NCBI GenBank assembly: GCA_035236585.1
Contig: CP141135.1
Location: 74,501,057 to 74,565,056, forward strand
Reading direction: 5' to 3'
DNA length: 64,000 nt
Source: Warburgia ugandensis
Taxonomy: Eukaryota; Streptophyta; Magnoliopsida; Canellales; Canellaceae
This document shows, piece after piece, positions 1 to 10,883 of the stretch. The position numbers and the translations under genes were made by a program. The number at the start of each line of letters is the position of its first letter. The stretch's first letter is position 1. The notes beneath the pieces are model-generated. The model worked only from the letters and a program-made list of their open reading frames with translations, was not told the origin of the DNA and searched no databases.

Positions 1-1170
1 AGCCTTCTCTAAGTCAATAAAGACCATGTGTAGGTCTTTTTTCCTCTCCCTATATTTCTCTGCTAATTGTCTTAGTAAGAAAATAGCTTCTATGGTAGAC
101 CTCCCAGGCATGAAACCAAACTGATTCTCCGATACACTTGTTTCATGTCGTAGCCTCTTCTCAATGACTCTTTCAAAAAGTTTCATGGTGTGGCTCATAA
201 GTTTGATCCCTCGATAATTAGTGCAGCTCTGAATGTCTCCTTTATTCTTATAGATTGGTACAATAGAGCTTTTCCTCCACTCATCAGGCATTTTCTTTGA
301 TTTTATAATCTTGTTAAACAACTTGGTCAACCAAACTACCCCAATATCTCCCATATGCTTCCAAACCTCTATTGGTATACCATCAGGCCCCATGGCCTTT
401 CTTGATTTCATCTTTCTCAAGGCCTCTTTTACTTCAAGCATTTTAATCCTACGTTCATATCTATAATATCCAGTGTTATTTAGATTTATAGTATTTTCAA
501 TTCCTCTATTCTCAGGGCCATTGTCATTTAGCAATTTTTGGAAGTAGATTTCCCACCTTTGTTTGATCTCAGCGTCTTTGACTAATACCCTTTGATCATC
601 GCTTCTAATGCACCTAACATGCTCTAAGTCCTTACTCTTGTTCTCTTACCTTTGCAAGTTTAGACACATCTTTCTCACCTTCTCTTGTTCCTAGTCTATT
701 ATAGAGCTCATCATATGCTTTAAGTTTAGCCTCACTTACTATTCTCTTAGCAATGTTTTTAGCATTCTTATATTGTTCATAGTTTTCATTATTTCTAATC
801 TTCTGCCATGCTTTAAAATGCATTCGTTTTTCTTTAATAGCTTTTTGCCTTTGTTTCATTCCACCACCATGTTTCCTTTGTTAATAGCCTTTTACCTTTA
901 GATACTCCTAAGACATCTTTTGCCACTTTCTTAATGGACTCAGCCATATTAGTCCACATGGTATTTACTTCTGTTTCATAATTCCAATTTCCTTCTACCA
1001 TCAACTTATTTTTGAATGAGGTTATTTTCTCTCCTTTTAAGTTCCACCACTTAGTTTTTGGATGTGTATTAAGTTCAGTTCTTTTACTCCATCTTTTGAT
1101 ATGAATATCCATAACCATTAACCTATGTTGTGAGGTTAAACTCTCACCGGGTATCACCTTACAATCCTTA
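1..1170 (-). mobile_element. RTE-type LINE fragment (endonuclease end and RT start)
   Basis: Read on the minus strand, 1157-834 encodes the end of an endonuclease domain (GESLTSQHRLMVMDIHI) and the linker after it. 859-632 continues the linker in another frame, and about 630-1 encodes reverse transcriptase fingers and palm, including GPDGIPIEVWK near 380, NYRGIKLMSHTMKLFERVIE near 220-160 and ENQFGFMPGRST near 130. The order fits a plant non-LTR retrotransposon whose 3' part lies beyond the left edge. Frame changes between blocks show it is dead. It lies antisense in an intron of the plus-strand RSA1-like gene. Its C-terminal part is of the type seen at 18.0-18.7 kb, so both probably belong to one family. 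Exact ends are not resolved. Confidence 0.85.
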
Positions 1171-1466
1171 CATATAGATCGTTCATTATTCCTAAGTAGA
1201 ATAATGATGCATGTAAACCACTATCCAGATCTAACATCTCGTCAGTTGTTAGCTTTAAACTTCAGCAACCTGTAATTCTCTTGAAATGCTCAAGATGACC
1301 AGCAACCTGGTTAGTGATTCGTGGGATTTGATTAGTGGGTCTTTTGTACAGAAGTCCATCCATCAGACTCATTTTCTGTTCGAGTATTGAAATGAACTGA
1401 AGAAAGCATTTTAAGTCTAATCATTCTTAGGAAGGTCAAACAATATTCTTTCATTGTGTAATATAT

Positions 1467-1500
1467 CTCTTTGCTCTTTGCTCTTTGCTCTTTGCTCCTT
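1467..1500. repeat. CTCTTTG heptamer repeat in intron
   Basis: Four perfect copies of CTCTTTG followed by a partial one lie in the intron about 110 bp before the 1607 exon. They form part of a pyrimidine-rich stretch. The rest of 1171-1606 is intron with no recognisable feature. Confidence 0.8.
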
Positions 1501-1606
1501 GGTATTTGTGTTTCTTTTCTCTTTCAAAATTGGAGCTCTTCCAGTCGTTTCTTGACACTTGGAATGCTTTAAAAAATATATTCTAATTGTCGATTGATTT
1601 TTGCAG

Positions 1607-4600
1607 ATACACTATGACAGAGTTGGCAAAGACGGATTGTTCAGCCACAAAGAGATAACTGTACTGTTTGTTCCTGACTTATCAGAGTGTATTCCTTCAC
1701 TGGATTCATGGCGAAGCCAATGGTATGCATACAAGAAGGCTAAAGATGAAAGAGAACGGCAACTTTCTTTCAAAAGGGAGAAGGTTTGTTATGGCTTTTC
1801 ATTCTTGGAGATGCTTCTGCTTTTCATCTTTATCAGTTCTGGTGGTTCTAAACAAATTTATTTTCTTGTTTCTTCAGAAATCAAGTGAAAGGAAGGAAGG
1901 TGTGGCAGGTTCTTAATGAAATATTTCTGCTGGTGCATGGTTAAGCTATGTTTGCTCTTAATCTTACTTGTTTAAAGGATAATAATTATTACCTTTATTC
2001 TCCAGGAGATCGGAGTCAAAACAAATCTGAGAATATTGATTCCATAAAAACTGGAGAAATTGAAGGGAAGATGGTGAAGGATGAGAAAGAAGAAAAGAAA
2101 ATTTCTGATGCTGTCCTCCATGAACAGGGAACTCATGATGGAAAAATGGATAAGATGAGAGACAACAATACTGAAGTTGAACAAAATACAGAAGAGAAGA
2201 AAGAGAAGAGGCCAGCTGTAGATGAAACACAAACAGTTATAGAAGGTGGCAGTGAGGTGGGTAGAGAAGGTAACAATGAGAAGAATGGAAGTGATGAGCT
2301 TCCTGTTGCCCAGGAATCTGAGGTTCAAAAGCTTGTGAAAAAGAAAATCATCAAGAAGGTAACTAGAGTAAAGGTTGCCAACAAGAAATCCAGCACAGAT
2401 AATGCTGCTAGCAAAGAAAATGAAAAATTGGACGAGGTTGGTGGAGAGAAAGAAGGTACACCTGAAACAATTGCACAACTAGATGGAGAAACTGCTGATC
2501 CAGCTGGCGTTAAAACTTTTGTGAGAAAGAGACCTGTGAAAACAGTTCCCAAAGGAAAGGCTACACAGAATGAAGATAAGGTTGCAGGCAGTGATGAAAT
2601 GCAGACTGAGAAGATTGCTGAAAAGGAAGTGCAGCATCAAGAAGATGCTACCAAGGATCAGAAAGAAGGTGGTGAAGCTTCTGTTGTGCAGGAACCAGGA
2701 ACTAAAACAACTCTGAAGAGGAAAGTTATTAGAAAGGTGGTTAAAAAGAAGGCTAATGAGGCAGCAAACAAAGATTTGGGTGCAGATAGTAAGAAGGATG
2801 AAGAGAAAGATGAAAGCATGATAGTCCAGGAAGTAAGTGAAGTAGAAACTTCCAAAGAACAGTCAAGAGACGCAGATGAGCAGCCCGCTGATATTAAAAA
2901 ATCTGCAAAGAATACAACCCCCAAAAAGGAGCCTAAAATAACGGCTGATAAGAAAGACGATGATGTTAGTGCTACAGAAAATGACATCAAAGATGGTGGA
3001 GAGGATAAAAAGGAAGAGGCATGGGTAGATGCTAAGGATTCAAAGATTGAGAAAAGAGATGCCCACAGTAAGACTGAGGCTACAAAGCATGAAGAATCAA
3101 AGAAAGGTAGCAATGATGGCCAGAGGCAAAAAGCAAAAGATGATAAGGAGAAAAAACCCAGTGATGGCAAGGAAGAACCCAAACGCAAATCAAGTAAAGA
3201 ATTGAAGGACAAAGTGAAGCCTGAGGAACCTCCACAGCAGCATGGTCTCATTTTGCAAACAAAATGTACAAAAGAATCTAAAGTAGGTTGAAGACAAACT
3301 TGAATCTTTTCATTTTCTTATGCCATCTCTCTCATTGTCTTTGTGACGTACATGTTCTTTTCTCATCACTGGAGCTCTCCTGCAGCTTCGTTCAATGTCA
3401 CTTTCATTGGATGCACTACTGGATTACAATGACAAGGATATTGAGGAATCAACATTCGAGGTTGCTTCTTTTCCTTTCATTTCTCTAGTTCTCTACTATA
3501 TGTATCATCTTGAAATGCTGACGATAGGGTTCCTCAATCCTCATTTACCTGACTTCATACTACCTAAGTTTTTGAACAATTTTCTTGATGTTGTCATCCT
3601 CAATGGTATCGTTTCCTTCTAACAAACGACCTATGCAGCAACACAAATTTGTTAAATTACTACACAATCCGTTGGTAGTAGACAATGAGCTTTAGCATCA
3701 ATCATGTGATCCTATAGTTACTATACCAACTACTATGATGGCATCTAATTGTAATTTTGAGATGGATGCTTAAAGATGCTCTTGCTCTTTTAGTTCTACT
3801 CAAAACCTCCCAACGGTCCTCACCATTTCAACCAAAAGGGGAACTTCCAAAATTGGCTCAACGTTTTACTTGATTTATATCAGCACTCGGAACTTCGAAG
3901 TGTACTACTGTTACACAGAATTGATCAGAGACCTGCATCTGATGGACTGTATTTTTTCCAGTCATTTACTTCTATCTGATTTCATTCCATCTTTTGCAGC
4001 TTTCACTATTTGCCGAGTCTATATACGAAATGCTTCAGTACCAAATGGGTTGCAGCCTCCTAGCGTTTCTTGAGGTAGGACCTGGATGGCAAATTGGCTC
4101 TTTTGATCATATGATCATTATCATGTTCTCCCTGATTGGCACACTTAATTGATTCTTGCTGTATATGTAGAAACTGCGGCTGAGGTTTGTCAAAAAAAGA
4201 AATCAGCAGAAGAGACAACGAGATGAAAACCTGGAAATGGAAAGTGGAAAGCAGAAGTCTTCACAGAAGCGCTCAAAGCTGACAGATGAGCCTCCTGTAG
4301 AGGGCAAATCTTCTAAACAAGAAACAGTGGATGCTACTGGTCCTGATAATGATGTGACCATGGCGAAGGAAGGTGATCGTGCAACTGGGCTAGATGAACC
4401 CAAGATGGAAACTGCAACTGATTATGATGATGATGATGAGCCCGAGGAAGTTTTTCCTGAAGATCAGGAAATAGGGGATCCCATGCCTTCTGATGATGCT
4501 TTGCGTGAGGCAAGATTCTCACACTAGTTTAATTTGGATCATGAGAAGTTTTCCTTCTACAGTAATTTTTCTCTTAACAGTGTTTGTCTCTTAATGTTTG

Positions 4601-6551
4601 CTAATCTACCGTTACTACTCTTCATCTTCATTTATAAAAGAACTGTATTGATCAACTAGAATAAGTTTTTGTAGAAGAGTTGCCAACAGACTTCTCCCAT
4701 GTGTGCGTCTTCCACTTAATATGGAAGATAACTGTTCAGCTTCATGCAGGAGTTCTTGATCAACACATCTTGTGTCTCCTTTGTTCAAAACCATACCGAT
4801 AAATCAACTATATCATGCAAGTTTCAAACATCAAGACAGCTTGTGAAAGTGGTTCCTGCACCTTAGACATCTCATTTTGTTTCACATACCAGACTGCGTG
4901 CATTGTAGTCACTGCATCCGCAAACTTTATCTGAAAAACTTGACCATCGCTCAATATATTTTTTCCTCCTAGTATTTATCTACCATGTCGAAATCAGACC
5001 TGTTTCTATGGTTTATGGAACTCCTTTCTCCTGCAGACAAATTGGATTGTCCTGTATCTAAATTTTCTGGAACTTTGTTTTTCTAAACTTCTTTCTTTTG
5101 TTAGTATGATACGATCCCAAGAACGAGTTGGGAGTTTCATTTCAGTGACCTTCTTATCGCTGCTTAATTTTTTCCTTATTGGAAATTCAGTGGTAGAAGT
5201 GGGAACAACTTTAACTGGATGGATCTTTGGCTTGATGGAAGTTTCTATCTTATGTGCTGCTCCAACTATAAACTGACCAATGATGTTGTCTAACCTCAGT
5301 AGTATTTTCAATTCAGAAATCTTGACTGATCAGGCTTACAACAGTCTGATTTTGGAAGTTAATGTAGTACTTTGTGGGGTTGTCAATTGGTGGAAACTAT
5401 ACTCTGTGGTCCTGGATTTTTTATTCCTTTTGGGTACTTTATTGTTATTTCTGTTCCAAAAATTGTATTATTCTACATATTAAATCAAGATAGACTTGAT
5501 TGGGGGTCTACAATTGAGGGAAAGTGCACTTCTGGCCTGAATTTTTTAATTTTTTCTTCAAGATAGATGATTGGAGTTTTACAATTGAGGGAAAATGTAC
5601 TTCAGTCCTCAATTTTTTTATTCTTTCTTTGTATCGTTTTCTATTTCAAAAGTTATATTATCCTGCATATTAAATTGAGACTGACTTGATTAATTCTTGC
5701 AGTTCTACCTATGTACAATCTAGTTATAACTTTTAAACATGTCCTTTAATAGAAAAGCTTGTAATTCTGTTCTGCAGATTTTGGTATTAGAGCTACCCTT
5801 TTTGTTTCTTCAAACAAATATTAACAATATCCATAAACAGACGGGAGATGAAAACAAGGTGGCTGCTCTGGAGAATGAGCATGACAAGGAGACACCCCAC
5901 GGGAAGGACGAAGCAAAGGAATCTGCTGATGTGAAAAAGAGCGATGATGGTACTGCAAAAACAAATGACAAACTTGAGAACGAAAGCACTGATAAGGGAG
6001 TTGAAACCGATAAAAAAGCAGATGCAGCTGCAAAGGAGGCAATTATTGACAAAGAACTACTGCAGGTGTCTGCTGCATTTTTTTTGTGACAAATTGAAAA
6101 TTGAGCCGTATTTTTCTGTCTTTAGTTTTCAATCCGGTTTTCTGTACTTGCAACAGGCATTCAGGTTCTTCGACCGCAACCGTGTGGGATATATTAAGGT
6201 AACATGACAGTCATGCGATTTTTATTTGCTGTTTCTTGTAAGCAGGCACGGGGAATTACAATCGAGCTATTCTTTGCAGGTTGAAGATTTAAGGCTGATT
6301 ATTCATAACTTGGGAAAATTCCTCTCTCACAGGGATGTTAAGGTCAGGATTCTTATTATGCATGTTTATGTTGCGCCATTTGTGCCTTCTTTTTTGTCGT
6401 TGGTTCTAAGGTGGATTCTGTCTCAGAGCTTCTGGTGATTTTAGCTTGTTTTCATGGACAGGAACTCGTACAGAGTGCTCTTCTGGAAAGCAACACAGCA
6501 AGGGATAACCGCATTCTTTACCATAAGCTAGTGAGACTATCTGATATTTGA
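1607..6551 (+). CDS. RSA1: RSA1-like (CCAR1/DBC1 family) protein, C-terminal ten exons
   Basis: Exons read from splice signals and frame: 1607-1783, 1878-1908 (or 1899), 2006-3282, 3386-3460, 4000-4074, 4171-4509, 5841-6065, 6157-6198, 6280-6342, 6462-6551 (TGA). They give about 797 residues; the N-terminus is upstream of the window. The first exon holds the family signature HYDRVGKDGLFSHKEITVLF. The long third exon is a charged, low-complexity linker with repeated basic motifs (VKKKIIKKV, VRKRPVKTV, LKRKVIRKV). Exons 4-6 carry SLSLDALLDYNDKDIEESTF and a basic helix (KLRLRFVKKRNQQKRQ). The last three exons form an EF-hand-like unit, FFDRNRVGYIKVEDLRLII. In Arabidopsis RSA1 is described as a nuclear calcium sensor in salt tolerance; animal relatives CCAR1 and CCAR2 are transcription and apoptosis co-regulators. 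The EF loop here lacks the usual Glu at position 12, so calcium binding is inferred. Family assignment is strong; the symbol is by orthology from memory. Confidence 0.88.
4510..5840 (+). other. Probable GC-AG intron of the RSA1-like gene
   Basis: The exon from 4171 runs in phase 0 to GAG at 4509. The next bases are GCAAGA, a typical non-canonical GC donor; no in-phase GT donor is seen before the stop at 4525-4527. The next phase-0 coding block begins at 5841 after CATAAACAG. A better pyrimidine-tract acceptor at 5777 would add a hydrophobic stretch (ILVLELPFLFLQ) foreign to this acidic region. The intron also holds a loose duplication of about 70 bp (ACAATTGAGGGAAA at 5510 and 5581). Confidence 0.65.
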
Positions 6552-8221
6552 TTGTGGAATCTTTTTTCAAGTGCTGGGCAACTTGCACACTGGTTCTGCC
6601 TCATAGAAACTTGATGGCTTTGGGGTTAAAACCAATATTTGCCCCAAGTTGCTCGTGACATGGTGCTTTACTAGTACAATCTTTTTCTTCAACAGGTTCT
6701 TCCACCACTTGTTCTTCTTCTCCAACCTATAATAAGAACCAGTTCATAGGAGAGCTCAGGATCACCATTGTACATGCTGCAAATATTTGTCGGTTAATGC
6801 TATTGGGTTTCCTTTTAACAATTAAATGTTCAAAAATTAGATGGGTAATGTTGTCTGATGGAAGCTCAAGCTCCTTTGCCATCCAAAAACATATGGGTGC
6901 TGATGGAACCATATTGGAGAATTAGAATTGGTTTTCATGGGGTACATAATGGAGTTCGTTGAGTAGTGTCCTCCCCCAGGCTGGGTTGGAAGCTGCCCTG
7001 AACTCGATTTTGACGTCGTTGAAGCATTTTTGGATTTGAATTGGATGTTGGAAAAGCATATTGGAGAAACTGTAAGGGCTTTTTGTTGGCTTGGTCTTTT
7101 ATGTCTCAAACCGGGTTGCTCTTTGAGACATGTATTGTCTCTGAGGCTGATGGGGCTGTCTTTTCTTGGGGAAATGGACTGTTGTGTTACAACGAGTTAG
7201 TCTGGCTTGGAGATGCTGTTCATTCCTTGGGACACTGAGCTTGCACCTTGGTTCAACTCATTGTCATATGTAATGGAGTTCTGGAGTTGCCCAAAAAATT
7301 CTGAAGAAAAGTATTTAAAAAGATGACTTCCCAAATTTTGTTAGTGAATGTAGCAAGCGATTGATCATACTATATCTCGTTTATCTGTTTACTTGCAAGA
7401 TTAAGAATATGCTTAATGAATTAGCTACCATCACCAGGGACCCAATCCTTGTTCCAGTGGGAGCAGGTGAATGGAATTGGGGAAAAAGGAAGTGGTAAAT
7501 TGATGATAATATACAATTTTGAAAACGAATTCGGTGTCAGTTTTGAGAAATGGGAACGGCCACTGGTCATTCCAAGTCAAAGCATTTATTCTAGGATGAA
7601 TAGGTAGTTGTGCCGTTAACTCCAACCAGTACAAACAGCAATTCTTTGGCTGAAGGGACTGGAAAGCTGACAAAAATGTACCTGATAGAGAACAAAAACC
7701 AATTTTGGAGGAAATAATTGCCGGAAATTAAGTTGCCACTTGACTCATTACGCAATTTCATCAGAATGGTTACTACATTAATCTCTACGCAACTTCATCT
7801 CTATAGGAATAAGCAGACATCGAGTAGAAAAACTGCTTGTTACTCTTTCAAGTGAGTCAAACAGTCGTAGCTCAATCTACTGGCTAATGTCAGATGAGAT
7901 CCAACCGCAAAAGATGTCCTGTTATGAAAATAACAATCAGTGGCATTATTTTCTGTCTATCATCAAAACTAAACATGCTCTTTGAAGTCACAGTTTGCTT
8001 GAATTCTAAAAGGCTCTCCTAAACAACCAACTGTTTATTGAATTTTAGTCTATGCCTAAAACTATCATTAAACTGCTTATGAACAATATAAGTTGGTTGG
8101 ATCCTAATTAGCTCTGCTCACTAATGCTGATCTCAAGGAGAGCCGTGTGGCTTGTTTCTTCCCCACCTTCCCATGCATATACTTTACCAACTTGATAGGT
8201 CTCTCCATCTCCACCCCTCCA
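6552..8221. other. 3' flank of the RSA1-like gene, no gene recognised
   Basis: Starts with the presumed 3' UTR. Short open frames on both strands show no recognised motif or splice-linked coding pattern. No repeat or RNA gene was seen. Confidence 0.5.
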
Positions 8222-8327
8222 TTCTTCTTCATTCATTCCTTCCGCAGCCATTTTCAACATCCTCTCATCACCACTTCTTCTTCATTCCTTCCTTCCACAA
8301 CCACTTTCAACATCCTCTCATCACCAC
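8222..8327. repeat. 53-bp tandem duplication
   Basis: Two adjacent 53-bp copies (8222-8274 and 8275-8327), each starting TTCTTCTTCATTC and ending CCTCTCATCACCAC, with a few mismatches. It is pyrimidine-rich and lies downstream of the SET-domain pseudogene (in that gene's orientation). Confidence 0.85.
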
Positions 8328-8429
8328 CCACCGCCTCAGCGACACTCGACCTCTGCTGCCGGTACCCGCCTCCCTTCAGCGACCTCTCTGACTTCCAAAC
8401 ACTAGTAAATGCAGCCCAAACATGATCCT

Positions 8430-8986
8430 CTAGATGTTCCTCGTTGCGAAAAGCACACGACCACAATTCTCAGACCTCTTGATCTCAACTGGCCCAACAC
8501 GTTCTGCATGTTCAGGAGATCTTCCTAGGAACCTATTTAAGACCCACTCTGATAGATCAAAAGCTTCCTTCTCGATTGAAATTCGGGTTTCTTGCACCGA
8601 TCTAAGAATCCATTTAAGGCTCTCACATCTTCCACTACTCCAAAGCTCTCTTGAAGATATTTGAAGTCTTTCAATACTGGCGGAGATTGAGCAGTAATTT
8701 CCCTTTGCAGACAAAAGTTTTGATACGGGTGTTCTCCATCTTTAAAGCTTGACCACTGTCTTCAAGTGCTTGTGTGAATTCCCTCAATCGAGATCTTGCG
8801 TCTGAAACGATTGGAAAGAACTAAACAGAGGGATAGTTTGAGTTTGGAGATCTGATCAGAGCATGTTTCATGGGTATTTGAGAGTTGTTGTTGGCAGAGT
8901 GAGATGAGCTGGGAATAGACATTGATGGATGGTTTCCACTTTTCTCTGAGAGGTAATTCTGAAGCTTTGTACCTGAGCTGCTGCAC
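8430..8986 (-). pseudogene. TPR-SET domain methyltransferase-like pseudogene fragment
   Basis: Minus-strand translation gives, in order, ASELPLREKWKPSINVYSQL, KLKLSLCLVLSN, then after a frame change ARSRLREFTQALEDSGQALK and KTFVCKGKLLLNLRQY followed by a stop, then VRALNGFLDRCKKPEFQSR in another frame, then DLSEWVLNRFLG and VGPVEIKRSENCGRVLFATR. The first blocks look like tetratricopeptide helices. The last is the opening of a SET domain (normally EIKRSxxxGRGLFAT). This matches the plant TPR-plus-SET protein family, whose members run on through the catalytic SET core. Here at least three frame changes and one stop interrupt about 185 residues, and nothing SET-like follows below 8430. I infer a truncated, non-functional gene copy. 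It has no introns over this span, which could also mean it falls in one ancestral exon. Confidence 0.75.
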
Positions 8987-9009
8987 CTCTTTCAGGACTG
9001 GTTTTGCGT

Positions 9010-9078
<69 letters not shown>
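9010..9078. repeat. (CT)n(AT)n microsatellite
   Basis: About 22 CT dinucleotides followed by about 13 AT dinucleotides. The apparent Leu-Ser reading frame across it is an artefact of the repeat. Confidence 0.95.
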
Positions 9079-10259
9079 TTAGAAGGTGTTATGGCTAGAT
9101 TTCACCCTTTACTTTATACGTTTGGCAACGGCTATGCGAGCTGGTCGTTTGAAATTTCCGTTCAGCGGCTTGCTCGCATATCTTCCTGGGTTTTGGAAGC
9201 TCATCTCTAGCGTACATGTAGTTGTATAGTGAATGACCCGGGCCATCTTTATAGTGGGACCCACTTTGGATTGGTGATACAGATGAACCACAGTGCTGAT
9301 AAATCAACAAATCTAATAGTCTAATCGTCACATTGATAATTTGATTCCATGTAAAAATCTGATCAGCTAAGTGATTTAATGCGATCTTATTAACACCAAA
9401 TGATTTTTAAGTTCCTACTTTGGACCGTCTTTGCCCCCACTTTACAACAAATTCAGTGAGAAGCTCCAATGTAGGCATGTTTTCTTGAAGCGTGTCATTC
9501 TTCTTGTTATCCATCCCGCGTTTGGGCTACATGAAAAAAGTGCTCCAATCAAATAATTCCAACTATTTATTCTACTTTATTTACTTTTTCAGTTTTTGAA
9601 TCGACGGTTAGGCTTTCTCATACAAAGTTACATAGGTTATGATCATGCAATGGGCGTGGCTTTTTAGATGTGGCCTACATAAGGGATCAGTGATCAAGAT
9701 TAATGACACAGATCTTCTAGAAAAGATGCCTTGATTAGAGCCTCCCATTAAAGGAGCATCAATTTATCATTCCTCTTCCCACGAAATTTTGCGTTGACAT
9801 GAATTTAGCCTTCAAGTAGCAGAAAATATACATAAGGACCATATAGAAGCCTAATTTGATCCTTGCAAATTTAATATAGGTTTGAGGAGTTATGATAATT
9901 GATATATTAGCATAAATATAGCACATTTAATTTTTAAACCCTTAAAAGTAAGAGGAGGGGAAATTTGTTTAGTAAATAGTATAGATTAACATTCCCAATA
10001 AGTGCAGTTCCAGATTGTATCCAAACCAAAATTTCACACCCATTTGCAGCCAAGTAGACGGTAAATAAGAACCCCACAAGCCATCTCTGTCTAACAAGCT
10101 TTTGTTTCAGATACGGGGCAAATTAACCACCACAGTCGGCTAAAATCAAATGACGAGAAAAACAAGAGGAAAGAAAGAATGCACAAAGAGCAAAATATTT
10201 ACTCCAAGAAAAAATTGGGACAACGAACCGCCACCAGGGAACTGCTGAACCTATGCCTC
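9079..10259. other. Intergenic, downstream of the coiled-coil gene
   Basis: No coding block, RNA gene or repeat recognised. The part next to 10260 should include the 3' UTR of the minus-strand gene. Confidence 0.5.
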
Positions 10260-10883
10260 TTATACAAAAGAAGCATCACCTGAGCACACACTAACCTCCC
10301 TCACAGCATTGTTCAACTCCAATATCCTCACCCTGTCCTTCAAACTATCCAGCTCTTCTTCCATGCATGTCAACCTCTCCTTCAACATCACACCTTCTTC
10401 CTCTAAATGGGCTAGCTGATAATCCTGTTTTCTAATCCTCCAAGCAAGAACTTTGGGTGTGTCACTAGTATTTGCTGGAGAACAAACAACACCAAGTCTT
10501 TCTTGGGCTGCTTCATCTCTGTTCTGCCATTCTTCAACGTCGTCGGTGTCTTCACTTCTTAGCTGCAATCCTAGCAAACCTTTCATGGAACCATAACTAT
10601 CCAAAACAGGTGAAGTTGGGGTCTCTTGAATGGGTGATATGAGATGGTTTCCTTTGATTCTGATAATGTAAGAAGTGGTATTAAGGGGTGCACTTGGGGC
10701 GAGAAGGCTGCACTGGAACCTCTTAAAGGGCTTTTTGGCTTTGAAATGGTTTTTCTTCTGATAATATTTTTGGGTTTGTGATGAAGAGAGATGGTGGTGG
10801 CTCCGTTGATGTACAGTCCATCTCTTGTTACAGTTTTTCTTCACCTTGGGATTCAGCTTCCCATAACCCCAGCCTCCTCTCAT
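10260..10883 (-). CDS. Conserved plant coiled-coil protein of unknown function
   Basis: An uninterrupted 207-codon frame. The start ATG at 10883 lies ten bases after a good acceptor (TTTTTTCAG ending at 10894), so a non-coding first exon upstream is likely. The protein begins with a basic region (residues 1-60, many Lys, His and Gln). A short conserved motif NTTSYIIRIKG follows at about 68-78, after a run rich in Ala and Pro. An acidic middle segment contains SYGSMKGLLGLQL and EDTDDVEEW. The C-terminal 70 residues (LAWRIRKQDYQLAHLEEEGV onward) are heptad-patterned and predict a coiled coil. A family of uncharacterised plant proteins shares this layout: basic N-terminus, NTxxYIIR-like motif, GSMxGLI and a terminal coiled coil. 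I know no assigned biochemical role and do not propose one. No signal peptide or membrane segment is visible. Confidence 0.8.
   Translation of the reverse strand: MRGGWGYGKLNPKVKKNCNKRWTVHQRSHHHLSSSQTQKYYQKKNHFKAKKPFKRFQCSLLAPSAPLNTTSYIIRIKGNHLISPIQETPTSPVLDSYGSMKGLLGLQLRSEDTDDVEEWQNRDEAAQERLGVVCSPANTSDTPKVLAWRIRKQDYQLAHLEEEGVMLKERLTCMEEELDSLKDRVRILELNNAVREVSVCSGDASFV

Noticed and set aside
1964-3251. Long minus-strand open frames opposite the big RSA1-like exon
   Set aside because: They mirror the purine-rich, low-complexity plus-strand exon. The plus frame has the family motifs and matching splice phases.
5778-5840. Alternative acceptor adding ILVLELPFLF to the RSA1-like protein
   Set aside because: It would put a hydrophobic block into an acidic disordered region. 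Kept only as a possible splice variant.
9004-9210. Open frame with a Leu-Ser and Ile-Tyr run
   Set aside because: Produced by the (CT)n(AT)n microsatellite.
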